A stretch of DNA of 7,671 bases, taken from contig SVDR01000085.1 in the NCBI GenBank assembly GCA_015057755.1, forward strand, positions 1 through 7,671, given 5' to 3'. The position numbers and the translations under genes were made by a program. The notes beneath the pieces were generated by a model. The model was given only the letters and a program-made list of their open reading frames with translations. It made no database searches and had not been told where the DNA came from. The DNA comes from Lachnoclostridium sp. Its GTDB lineage: Bacteria; Bacillota_A; Clostridia; Lachnospirales; Lachnospiraceae. This document shows positions 1-6,107 of this stretch, piece after piece; the stretch's first letter is position 1, and each line of letters starts with the position of its first letter.

Positions 1-55
1 TCTCTTCATCTTCAAGCTTTGCGCTCAGAACAACTGCTAATTCGTATTTGTTCAT
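1..55 (-). CDS. rpsF: 30S ribosomal protein bS6, 5' end only (partial)
   Basis: Only the first 18 codons lie in the window; the gene runs off the left edge. The visible residues begin MNKYELAVVLSAKLEDEE, which matches the first beta strand of bacterial ribosomal protein S6. bS6 binds 16S rRNA as a dimer with bS18 in the platform of the small subunit. The ATG at 53-55 is preceded by a strong AAGGAGGA ribosome binding site (63-70), which fixes the start. The DUF951 gene upstream is a usual neighbour of rpsF in Firmicutes and supports the call. In related bacteria rpsF is followed by ssb and rpsR, which would lie beyond the left edge. Expression is probably set by the promoter at 131-159 and perhaps by the leader fold at 63-108. 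The call rests on a short peptide plus context. Confidence 0.88.
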   Translation of the reverse strand, partial: MNKYELAVVLSAKLEDEE

Positions 56-62
56 TGTTTTT

Positions 63-108
63 TCCTCCTTGTGGTCTCTGGCCCTCGCCTTCAGTTACGA
101 GAGCAAGG
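63..108 (-). promoter_or_regulatory. Structured rpsF mRNA leader that can pair with the ribosome binding site
   Basis: Read on the minus strand, GCUCUCG (104-98) can pair with CGAGGGC (87-81), giving a 7 bp stem with one G-U pair and a 10-nt loop. Just outside it, CCUU (108-105) can pair with AAGG (70-67), which is half of the rpsF ribosome binding site, leaving an unpaired stretch CAGAGACCA on the 3' side. Many bacteria have an rpsF leader bound by the S6:S18 complex for feedback control; as I recall, that motif has a conserved CCG in the bulge. No CCG is present here (CCA occupies the bulge), so identity with the known motif is unproven. The fold was made by eye. Confidence 0.4.
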
Positions 109-130
109 ATTTAATATGTCACAGGACATA

Positions 131-159
131 ATAATAGCAAAAAAGTGCAGGAATTGCAA
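131..159 (-). promoter_or_regulatory. Predicted sigma-A promoter of rpsF
   Basis: On the minus strand there is a -35 like box TTGCAA (154-159), a 17-base spacer and a -10 box TATTAT (131-136) preceded by TGC, which makes an extended -10. Transcription would begin near 124, leaving a leader of about 70 nt before the rpsF ATG. The boxes lie inside the stem-loop of the upstream terminator: the -35 is in the inner stem and loop, and the -10 lies just past the U-tract. Spacing and boxes are seen directly; activity is inferred. Confidence 0.65.
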
Positions 160-190
160 GCATTTTCTGCAACAAATTCTGCACTTTTTT
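139..190 (-). terminator. Intrinsic terminator after the DUF951 gene
   Basis: An inverted repeat pairs the sequence around 174-190 with that around 139-155. The arm AAAAAAGTGCAG extends into an AATT/AATT pairing with one bulged base, with about 18 bases in the loop. On the minus strand the stem is followed by a run of six T, so it can end the acetyltransferase-sirtuin-DUF951 transcript about 15 nt after the DUF951 stop. The A-run on the other side makes the element symmetrical, so it could also work on the plus strand. Confidence 0.75.
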
Positions 191-204
191 TAATACTTTT
201 TTCG

Positions 205-402
205 CTATTTTTCTACGGTTCCATCCGGTTTTCTGAGACCTCTGGTATTCTTCTCCACCAGCTGTCTTGTAACCATGACCATATGACCGCAGCCCATGCA
301 TTTCAGCCGGAAATCTGCACCCACACGCAGGATCTCCCATTCCTGACTTCCGCACGGATGCGTTTTCTTTAATTTTACGATATCGCCAACTTCGTAAACC
401 AT
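205..402 (-). CDS. DUF951 family protein (YyzM-like small protein)
   Basis: A 65-residue protein that I recognise as the DUF951 family, to which Bacillus subtilis YyzM belongs. The molecular role is not established. Conserved marks are the start VYEVGDIVKLKKTHPCGS, the W-E-I-x-R-x-G-A-D-F-R-L-K segment (22-34), and C-M-G-C-G-H (35-40). C17, C35 and C38, with H15 or H40 nearby, could form a small metal-binding knuckle; this is inference. The length is normal for the family. The start at 400-402 is supported by a GAGGGG ribosome binding site that begins at the sirtuin stop codon, only 15 nt upstream, so it is the last gene of the acetyltransferase-sirtuin operon. The family is often found beside ychF or rpsF in Firmicutes, and rpsF is the next gene here. 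A terminator lies just downstream. Confidence 0.9.
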   Translation of the reverse strand: MVYEVGDIVKLKKTHPCGSQEWEILRVGADFRLKCMGCGHMVMVTRQLVEKNTRGLRKPDGTVEK

Positions 403-417
403 ACTCTTTTTCCCCTC

Positions 418-1140
418 TTAGACACCGACTGCCTCACCCAGGATCTCTCCGATCGGGCCGCTGATTACCAGATCTGCCCGGCTGTCCATCGGTGTTACGG
501 ATTTATTGATCAACACCAGTTTATTTCCATTATAATAATCGATCAGTCCCGCTGCAGGATACACAGTCAGGGACGTTCCGCCAATGATCAGCACATCTGC
601 ATTGGAAATATGATAGACCGACCGCTGAATGGTGTGCTGGTCCAGCCCCTCCTCATACAATACCACATCCGGTTTGATCGTTCCGCCGCATTCACATTTC
701 GGAACTCCCTCCGAATGAAGGATCGCCTCAATGCCATAGAACTTTCCGCATCGCTGACAATAATTACGCAGTACGGAACCGTGAAGTTCCATCACTTCCT
801 TGCTGCCCGCCTTCTGGTGCAGTCCGTCAATATTCTGTGTCACAACCGCCTTTAATCGTCCTTCCGCTTCCAGCTTCGCTAACGCCTTATGGGCACGGTT
901 CGGCTCTGCATCCGGAAATAACATCTTATTTCGGTAAAAACGGTAAAACTCCTCTGTCTTTCTCATATAAAATGTATGACTTAAAATCGTCTCCGGCGGA
1001 TATGCATACTGTTGATTGTAAAGTCCGTCCGTACTTCGGAAATCCGGAATGCTGCTCTCTGTGGACACTCCGGCTCCACCAAAAAATACAATGTTATTAC
1101 TTTCTGCCAACCATTTTTTTAGTGTCTCACGCTCTGTCAT
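418..1140 (-). CDS. NAD-dependent protein deacetylase, Sir2 family (sirtuin)
   Basis: A 240-residue cytoplasmic sirtuin that should remove acetyl groups from lysines using NAD+, giving nicotinamide and O-acetyl-ADP-ribose. The full catalytic core is visible: GAGVSTESSIPDFRS (22-36) for NAD binding, TQNIDGLH (101-108), the catalytic H120 in ELHGS, a zinc site formed by C128-x-x-C131 and C149-x-C151, and GGTSLTVYPAAGL (187-199) for the Rossmann fold. By hand alignment, the Y-x-x-R pair that marks desuccinylating sirtuins (E. coli CobB, SIRT5) reads Y66-x-x-Y69 here, which favours deacetylation over succinyl removal. Length is typical of short bacterial sirtuins. The start has an AAAGGAGA site at 1149-1156. 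It follows the GNAT gene by 20 nt and precedes DUF951 by 15 nt, so the three appear co-transcribed. It is a cobB/srtN-type gene, but I assign no symbol. Confidence 0.95.
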   Translation of the reverse strand: MTERETLKKWLAESNNIVFFGGAGVSTESSIPDFRSTDGLYNQQYAYPPETILSHTFYMRKTEEFYRFYRNKMLFPDAEPNRAHKALAKLEAEGRLKAVVTQNIDGLHQKAGSKEVMELHGSVLRNYCQRCGKFYGIEAILHSEGVPKCECGGTIKPDVVLYEEGLDQHTIQRSVYHISNADVLIIGGTSLTVYPAAGLIDYYNGNKLVLINKSVTPMDSRADLVISGPIGEILGEAVGV

Positions 1141-1160
1141 CGTTCCGTTCTCCTTTCCGT

Positions 1161-2186
1161 CTATACAATTTCATCTAAAAATACATGCTTAAATGTCTCA
1201 ATGTATTCCCAGTTCGGCAAATTCTTTACCTGCTCCGGAACTTTATAGCCAAACAGCCATTCCGTCAGCTCTCCGATCGAGAATACCGCCATTTTCCCCT
1301 TGGACAGGAATCTGGACTCCTGAATAAATTCAGATCCTTTCTTAGTGATCTTCCACATCCAGCCTCCCTGATTCTGCGGGATAAATAAATCATTCACGCC
1401 AATATCCAGAATCAGCTTTTCGTACGGGCAGTCCTCTGCCAAACGGATATGCTTCATAAATTCCGGAAGGCACACGATTCGCGCCATGATCGCAGGTTTT
1501 CTGCTTACCTCACCGCGATACTTCTCGCCGGTGTAAAGATAACGCTGTTCTCTCTCTTTGATACCCCACTCACTCTCCATGCCGACAAACCAGTCATCGT
1601 CATAAACCAGACGACATTCTCCATTTTCACTGGCCAGTTCCTTGTCCATGCGCTCCATATAAGCTGCATCACGGATCGCAAACACATCGTACTGACGCTT
1701 CAGCCATGCATTCTGCCACTCCGCCAGCTCCGCCGACATACTGCCCGGTCTGTACGGAACCCGTTTCATATACTTATTATAATGAAGCACCCATCTAGGC
1801 TGGTCATATATAAACCGAAAATCATACGGCGTATACAAAGATTCTCTCGCCGGCATTAAAAATGTGAACGGCTGGCGTTCTTCCTGCATATCCCGCAAAA
1901 CCTGAAGGATCAGACTGCGCATACGTCCTTTTCCACGCTCAGAAGCGGTTGTGGAAATTCCAACAAGATAATCACAGCTGCACTCAGTACCGCGAAGCCA
2001 GATCCGATACGGATTTCTGTGGAGCATGGACACGATCTGTCCCTCTCTCTCAAACACCAGCACACGGTTATCTTTCATTTTTTCTTCATAATAATAATTC
2101 ACAAAAGACTGGGAGTCCTCCGAAAATGCTTCCTCCCAAAGTGCTTTTGTCCGCCCTTTTTCTTCCTGTTCCAGATACCGTATCAT
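1161..2186 (-). CDS. GNAT family N-acetyltransferase, Eis-like with C-terminal SCP2-type domain
   Basis: A 341-residue protein with the layout of Eis-like acetyltransferases: an N-terminal GNAT fold (about 1-135), a second GNAT-like middle part, and a C-terminal sterol-carrier-like domain (about 230-341). The acetyl-CoA loop is visible as ERGKGRM (83-89), in a context (YLVGISTTASERGKG) typical of the group. It should move acetyl from acetyl-CoA to an amine on a small molecule, peptide or protein; the substrate cannot be read from sequence. I chose the ATG at 2184-2186 because AGAAGGAG lies 5 nt before it. The same frame stays open to an ATG at 2271-2273, which has no ribosome binding site and falls at the predicted promoter. 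It is the first gene of an operon with the sirtuin and DUF951 genes. The lack of an N-terminal signal or membrane segment suggests the cytoplasm. Confidence 0.85.
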   Translation of the reverse strand: MIRYLEQEEKGRTKALWEEAFSEDSQSFVNYYYEEKMKDNRVLVFEREGQIVSMLHRNPYRIWLRGTECSCDYLVGISTTASERGKGRMRSLILQVLRDMQEERQPFTFLMPARESLYTPYDFRFIYDQPRWVLHYNKYMKRVPYRPGSMSAELAEWQNAWLKRQYDVFAIRDAAYMERMDKELASENGECRLVYDDDWFVGMESEWGIKEREQRYLYTGEKYRGEVSRKPAIMARIVCLPEFMKHIRLAEDCPYEKLILDIGVNDLFIPQNQGGWMWKITKKGSEFIQESRFLSKGKMAVFSIGELTEWLFGYKVPEQVKNLPNWEYIETFKHVFLDEIV

Positions 2187-2191
2187 TGCTG

Positions 2192-2199
2192 CTCCTTCT
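2192..2199 (-). promoter_or_regulatory. Ribosome binding site deciding the acetyltransferase start
   Basis: AGAAGGAG lies 5 nt before the ATG at 2184-2186. The upstream in-frame ATG at 2271-2273 is preceded only by an A/T-rich TAAAATA stretch, so the shorter 341-residue product is preferred. Confidence 0.8.
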
Positions 2200-2274
2200 T
2201 TTTCCGCTGCCCGGATTTTCTCATTTGCACCTGTTCTGAGAAATATGCTCCCAAAACTGCGCATACTACTCATT

Positions 2275-2283
2275 ATTTTAACA
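2275..2283 (-). promoter_or_regulatory. Candidate extended -10 promoter of the acetyltransferase-sirtuin-DUF951 operon
   Basis: On the minus strand TGTTAAAAT forms an extended -10 box (TGnTAAAAT). The -35 position at a 17-base spacing reads TTTCCT (2298-2303), a poor match, so activity would rest on the extended -10. The start of transcription would be near 2268, giving a leader of about 80 nt before the chosen ATG. It sits directly after the SseB terminator hairpin. Confidence 0.5.
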
Positions 2284-2302
2284 CAACTTTCTCCATAAGG
2301 AA

Positions 2303-2331
2303 ATCCCGGAGGATACGAAATCTTCCGGGAT
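2303..2331 (-). terminator. Hairpin after the SseB-family gene, probable weak terminator
   Basis: A GC-rich inverted repeat with 12-base arms (2303-2314 and 2320-2331) and a 5-nt loop starts 7 nt after the SseB stop. On the minus strand it has one A-C mismatch and is followed by TTTCCTT, a short and imperfect U-tract. Termination may be partial, with some readthrough into the acetyltransferase operon. Confidence 0.55.
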
Positions 2332-2338
2332 CTGTCAT

Positions 2339-3127
2339 TTATTTCTCTTCTGTCGGAGCCGGAGCTGCGTCTGTCTTAGGTCTCTTTGTGATCGGGAGCT
2401 GTAAATTTACGCCCTGCGGGTTGATTACAATACCCTTCGCCTCTGCCGGAAGCAGTTTGATGATCTGTGCTGCCGGGAGTACACCAAGCTTAACCGGCTG
2501 ATCGGATTTGAATTTGCCGGCCTCAAGAAGGTCTGTGTAAACCGGTAAATACACATCTCCGTTCGGGTGCTTTAAGATCGGGAGTCTGTTATCTTCGCCT
2601 GCTGCGAATACAAAAGTACCTTTGTTGAAATGCTCAATGATCTCAGCCTGCATCTCTTTTAACTCCGGTGTAAGTTCTTTTAAGTTCTGTCTGCGAACTT
2701 CCTGCATGAAGTAGAGCGCTGTCAGATGTAAAGATGCGTTCTCAACCCACTTTGCGCCGTTCGGAGCTGCCTCTGCCGGTCTCTTAACCAGATCGGATAA
2801 CTGAAGCTTGTATTCATTCTCCATAAAGCCGTTAAATACGATGCAGTTTACACCCATTGTATAAAGATGTGTATAGAAAATTAATAACTGGTCTTTTGTC
2901 AGCTTCTGGATACGTACCGGGTGTTTTAATTCGATAAAACGCATACCCTCTCTCTTGATATCCTCAAAATCAGCATACACATACACAACATCATCATAAG
3001 TTTCCGGATCGCACTGTACGAACGGCTGGTTTGTTGTAAGAGCAATTAATGTATAAAGCTCTTCGGATGTACGAAGTGCTGTCATCACTTCTAATTTTCT
3101 TACGATTGCATTGTTTTCATTAGACAT
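2339..3127 (-). CDS. SseB family protein with two SseB-like repeats
   Basis: A 262-residue protein whose C-terminal half fits the SseB family, named after the E. coli protein that raises serine tolerance when overproduced; the biochemical role is not known. The C-terminal unit (about 168-245) shows GTFVFAAGEDNRLPILKH, then DVYLPVYTDLLEAGKF (191-206), then GIVINPQGVNLQL (232-244), all typical. The N-terminal part (about 24-105) looks like a diverged copy: D-D-V-V-Y-V-Y-A-D-F-E-D aligns with D-V-Y-L-P-V-Y-T-D-L-L-E, and CIVFNG with GIVINP. A helical linker joins them (about 130-167), and the tail is Pro/Ala-rich (249-262). No signal peptide or membrane segment is seen. The start at 3125-3127 has a GGAAGGAAG site upstream. 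It is a single gene with its own promoter, divergent from the debranching enzyme gene, and ends in the hairpin at 2303-2331. Confidence 0.8.
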   Translation of the reverse strand: MSNENNAIVRKLEVMTALRTSEELYTLIALTTNQPFVQCDPETYDDVVYVYADFEDIKREGMRFIELKHPVRIQKLTKDQLLIFYTHLYTMGVNCIVFNGFMENEYKLQLSDLVKRPAEAAPNGAKWVENASLHLTALYFMQEVRRQNLKELTPELKEMQAEIIEHFNKGTFVFAAGEDNRLPILKHPNGDVYLPVYTDLLEAGKFKSDQPVKLGVLPAAQIIKLLPAEAKGIVINPQGVNLQLPITKRPKTDAAPAPTEEK

Positions 3128-3170
3128 ATATATTTACTTCCTTCCATTAAGTTTCACTCATATGCTGTCC

Positions 3171-3179
3171 ATTATAACA
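3171..3179 (-). promoter_or_regulatory. Extended -10 promoter of the SseB-family gene
   Basis: On the minus strand TGTTATAAT is a perfect extended -10 box. The -35 position at a 17-base spacing reads TAGCAT (3194-3199), a weak match, as is common with extended -10 promoters. Transcription would begin near 3164, about 37 nt before the ATG. The glgX promoter lies back-to-back on the other strand about 26 bases further on. Confidence 0.7.
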
Positions 3180-3225
3180 GAAAATCTTTCAGAATGCTAT
3201 AGTTTTTACAGAACATCGAAACCCT

Positions 3226-3254
3226 TTGACGAGAATATTAAAAAGAAATATAAT
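3226..3254 (+). promoter_or_regulatory. Sigma-A promoter of the glycogen debranching gene
   Basis: TTGACG (3226-3231), a 17-base A/T-rich spacer and a perfect TATAAT (3249-3254) make a near-consensus promoter. Transcription would begin near 3261, with a leader of about 25 nt. I found no convincing catabolite-response (cre) operator overlapping it. Confidence 0.85.
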
Positions 3255-3272
3255 AAAATCATATCGTTTTTT

Positions 3273-3279
3273 AAGGAGG
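3273..3279 (+). promoter_or_regulatory. Ribosome binding site deciding the glgX start
   Basis: AAGGAGG lies 6 nt before the ATG at 3286-3288. This rules out the longer in-frame start at 3226, which lies within the promoter and has no ribosome binding site. Confidence 0.88.
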
Positions 3280-3285
3280 CATTTT

Positions 3286-5418
3286 ATGGATTCCTATCAT
3301 TCGAGTCTTTTTTCATATATTCCGTCATCACCGTCCAGTACACATGAAATCGCAGGATTCAAAGTACGTCCGGGACAGTTTGATATCAACGGTGCACTGG
3401 CTCTTCCGAACGGTATCAATTTTACCGTCCACACCCATTACGGAACCAGCGTTGAACTGCTGTTATTCCATCGTGGACAAGATGAGCCTTTCGCTGTTCT
3501 TCCATTTCCGGAATCCTACCGGATCGGTGATGTCTATTCCATGACCGTCTTCGATCTTGATATAGAAGATCTGGAATATGCATACCGCGTTGACGGACCG
3601 TACAAGCCGTCAAAAGGACTTCTCTTCGACCGCAAAAACATTCTGCTGGACCCCTACGCCAAAGCTGTGGCCGGTCAGCACATTTGGAGGGATTCCAAAA
3701 GCGAATCCTACCGTGCCCGTGTTGTAAAAGAGTCCTTTGACTGGGGAGATGCTCCGCAGTCCACCAAAGAGCTCAGCGACCTGATCATTTATGAGCTTCA
3801 CGTCCGCGGTTTTACTCAGCATGAGTCTTCGGGTGTCAAACATCGCGGCACATTTGCCGGTTTAAAAGAGAAAATACCTTATTTAAAAGAGCTCGGCATA
3901 AATGCGGTTGAGCTGATGCCTGTTTTCCAGTTTGATGAGACCATCCACGCCCGCGATGTAGACGGAAAAAAGCTGGTCGAATATTGGGGATACAATACAG
4001 TGAGCTTTTTTGCCCCGAATACCAGTTACAATGCATTTCAGCAATACCATCATGAGGGCGACGAACTCAAAGAGCTGATCAAAGCTCTTCATGATAATGG
4101 AATCGAAGTCATTCTGGATGTTGTGTTTAACCATACTGCAGAAGGAAATGAGCAGGGCAAGGTTTTTAGTTTCAAAGGATTTGACAACAGTATTTACTAC
4201 ATGCTGACTCCTGACGGCAACTATTACAACTTCAGCGGCTGCGGAAATACCTTAAACTGCAACCATCCGATCGTTCAGCAGATGATTTTAGAATGTCTGC
4301 GTTACTGGACCATCTACTACCGCGTTGACGGTTTCCGCTTCGATCTGGCGAGCATTCTCGGACGAAACGAGGACGGTTCTCCGATGAACAACCCTCCGCT
4401 GCTTCGCACACTTGCTGCCGATCCGCTTCTGCGAAATGTCAAACTGATCGCGGAGGCATGGGATGCAGGCGGTATGTATCAGGTCGGAAGTTTCCCTGCC
4501 AGCAACCGCTGGGCGGAGTGGAACGGCCGTTACCGCGATACACTGCGCAGCTTCTTAAAAGGTGATTCCTGGGCTTCCTGGACCGCAGCATGGTGCATTG
4601 CGGGTTCCGGCGATATGTATGGCGGTATGTTTTCCGATGACAACAAAAATTATGCCGGATACAACTCATGCATCAATTTCCTGACCTGCCATGACGGTTT
4701 TACCATGTATGACCTTTATTCTTATAACACTAAACATAATGAAGCAAATGGCTGGAACAATACCGACGGCTCCGACGACAATCGCAGCTGGAACTGCGGA
4801 GCAGAAGGAGAAAGTACCGATCCGGAAGTTCTTGCTCTTCGTTATAAAATGATCCGAAATGCCTGCGCAGTACTGATGTGCAGCCGCGGTACTCCGATGT
4901 TTCTGGCCGGTGACGAGTTCGGAAATACCCAGTATGGAAACAATAACAGCTATTGTCAGGACAACGAAATCTCCTGGCTCGACTGGGGATATCTTGAAAA
5001 AAATAAAGATCTCTTCGAATTTTTCAAGTTTATGATCGACTACCGCCACCGCCATCCGGTCATCCGAAAAAGACTTCCGGAAGCAGTCTGCGGAATGGAA
5101 CAGATCATTGCACATTCAGCCGATGCATCCGTTACAAATCTTCCTGAAAATGCAATGACGATCGCGATCAGCTTTGCCGGCTACGATCGTGAAAAAGGAA
5201 CGGACGATCTGGTTTACGTGACTGTAAACAGTTATTGGGAGCCGGTTCCGATCACTCTCCCGAAACTCCGAAACCGTGGAACATGGTATCTCTCTGCCAA
5301 TACTGCGGGAGACAAAAAAGGAAATTATTATTATCCGGATGGAAAAGAACCACGTGTAGGCACCAAATACACGATGCCTCCGCGTTCCGTTGTCATTTTT
5401 ACCGGTAAAACCCGATAA
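3286..5418 (+). CDS. glgX: Glycogen debranching enzyme, GlgX/isoamylase type (GH13)
   Basis: A 710-residue enzyme that should cut alpha-1,6 branch linkages in glycogen or its limit dextrins in the cytoplasm, releasing chains for phosphorylase and maltodextrin enzymes. The N-terminal beta-sandwich (CBM48-like, about 22-125) is followed by IIYELHVRGFT (167-177) and a complete GH13 barrel. Region I is DVVFNH (278-283). Region II is GFRFDLAS with nucleophile D353. Region III is LIAEAWD with acid/base E390. Region IV is FLTCHDG with H469 and D470. A beta-rich C-terminal domain (about 620-705) ends in PPRSVVIFTG. No signal peptide is seen, which argues against a secreted pullulanase. Length is somewhat above E. 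coli GlgX (about 657). The start at 3286 has AAGGAGG 6 nt upstream. No other glycogen gene is in the window. The exporter gene follows after 28 nt with no terminator between. The general class is certain; GlgX rather than another isoamylase subtype is likely. Confidence 0.93.
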   Translation: MDSYHSSLFSYIPSSPSSTHEIAGFKVRPGQFDINGALALPNGINFTVHTHYGTSVELLLFHRGQDEPFAVLPFPESYRIGDVYSMTVFDLDIEDLEYAYRVDGPYKPSKGLLFDRKNILLDPYAKAVAGQHIWRDSKSESYRARVVKESFDWGDAPQSTKELSDLIIYELHVRGFTQHESSGVKHRGTFAGLKEKIPYLKELGINAVELMPVFQFDETIHARDVDGKKLVEYWGYNTVSFFAPNTSYNAFQQYHHEGDELKELIKALHDNGIEVILDVVFNHTAEGNEQGKVFSFKGFDNSIYYMLTPDGNYYNFSGCGNTLNCNHPIVQQMILECLRYWTIYYRVDGFRFDLASILGRNEDGSPMNNPPLLRTLAADPLLRNVKLIAEAWDAGGMYQVGSFPASNRWAEWNGRYRDTLRSFLKGDSWASWTAAWCIAGSGDMYGGMFSDDNKNYAGYNSCINFLTCHDGFTMYDLYSYNTKHNEANGWNNTDGSDDNRSWNCGAEGESTDPEVLALRYKMIRNACAVLMCSRGTPMFLAGDEFGNTQYGNNNSYCQDNEISWLDWGYLEKNKDLFEFFKFMIDYRHRHPVIRKRLPEAVCGMEQIIAHSADASVTNLPENAMTIAISFAGYDREKGTDDLVYVTVNSYWEPVPITLPKLRNRGTWYLSANTAGDKKGNYYYPDGKEPRVGTKYTMPPRSVVIFTGKTR

Positions 5419-5446
5419 ATATTTAATATGAAAGGAACAATCTCTT

Positions 5447-6040
5447 ATGCCTTTGGCTAATCTCATTGACCTGACGATCACATGCTGTATTACCGTATGG
5501 TCACCGGGTCCGAACAACATTTTATTATTGTCCACAGCCAGCCGCTATGGTGTTCGAAAAAATATGCCCTTCATGGCAGGCATCTGGACCGGAGCCCTGC
5601 TGATCATGAGCCTTTGCGGTTTATTGGGACAAACTCTGATCACTGTCATTCCCGGTATTCAGCCGGTCATGAAACTGGTCGGAGCCGCTTATTTGCTCTA
5701 CCTTGCATGGAATACCTACAAACGTCAGCCTCCGAACGCTGCAGCAGAACAAAAACTTCCCACCTACGTTATGGGCTTTTGCCTGCAGCTGGTAAATGCT
5801 AAGATGATCATCCATGGTATTACCATGTTTTCCTCTTACATTTTACCGTTCGTCCAGACAACACCGATGATCCTTCTGTTTGCCGTGTACTTCATGGTCA
5901 TGGGTGCCATCGGCAATTTAATCTGGGCGTTTGCAGGAAATGCGCTGAACAGATTTTATACAGAGCACTACAAGCTCATGAACCTGATCATGGCACTCCT
6001 CTTAGTATGGTGTGCTCTGAGAATCGCCGGAATCTGCTAA
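5447..6040 (+). CDS. LysE/RhtB family exporter, EamB-like (cysteine/O-acetylserine type)
   Basis: A 197-residue inner-membrane protein with about six hydrophobic segments (roughly 5-27, 42-66, 70-89, 108-134, 138-164 and 177-195). The family signature SPGPNNILLLS (19-29) is clear near the N-terminus. The C-terminal half, with FCLQLVNAKMIIHGIT (111-126), GAIGNLIWAFAG (153-164) and LIMALLLVWCALRI (180-193), reads much like E. coli EamB, which exports cysteine and O-acetylserine. Export of an amino acid or a close derivative by proton exchange is therefore likely; the actual substrate is inferred. The ATG at 5447 has AAAGGAAC about 9 nt upstream. It follows the debranching gene by 28 nt and probably shares its transcript, though the two have no known functional tie. 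A bidirectional terminator lies 15 nt or so after the stop. Confidence 0.88.
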   Translation: MPLANLIDLTITCCITVWSPGPNNILLLSTASRYGVRKNMPFMAGIWTGALLIMSLCGLLGQTLITVIPGIQPVMKLVGAAYLLYLAWNTYKRQPPNAAAEQKLPTYVMGFCLQLVNAKMIIHGITMFSSYILPFVQTTPMILLFAVYFMVMGAIGNLIWAFAGNALNRFYTEHYKLMNLIMALLLVWCALRIAGIC

Positions 6041-6055
6041 AGTTTCAATCTAGTC

Positions 6056-6107
6056 AAAAAAATAGGACGAGAAGCTATCCTTACCGATAAGTTCTCGTCC
6101 TTTTCTT
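6056..6107. terminator. Bidirectional intrinsic terminator between convergent operons
   Basis: Perfect 10-base arms AGGACGAGAA (6064-6073) and TTCTCGTCCT (6092-6101) are extended by an inner TATC/GATA pairing across a small internal loop. On the plus strand the stem runs into TTTTCTT, ending the exporter transcript. On the minus strand it runs into TATTTTTTT, ending the ArsC/Spx-like operon, whose stop codon overlaps the element's edge. The minus-strand U-tract is the stronger of the two. Confidence 0.88.

Noticed and set aside
119..355. A 78-codon minus-strand frame overlapping the DUF951 gene
   Set aside because: It overlaps DUF951 in another frame, runs through the terminator and rpsF promoter, and has no recognisable domain.
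2187..2273. N-terminal extension of the acetyltransferase by 29 residues
   Set aside because: No ribosome binding site precedes the ATG at 2271-2273, and the predicted -10 box adjoins it. The ATG at 2184-2186 has AGAAGGAG.
3226..3285. N-terminal extension of the debranching enzyme by 20 residues
   Set aside because: This start falls inside the TTGACG-TATAAT promoter, has no ribosome binding site, and the extension is basic and unlike the family. The ATG at 3286 has AAGGAGG 6 nt upstream.
3341..3357. A cre-like TGAAATCG sequence near the debranching gene start
   Set aside because: Only the left half fits the catabolite-response consensus, the right half fails, and it lies inside the coding sequence well past the promoter.
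4666..5115. A 149-codon open frame on the minus strand inside glgX
   Set aside because: It is a mirror of conserved GH13 coding sequence, has no family likeness, and lacks a proper start signal.
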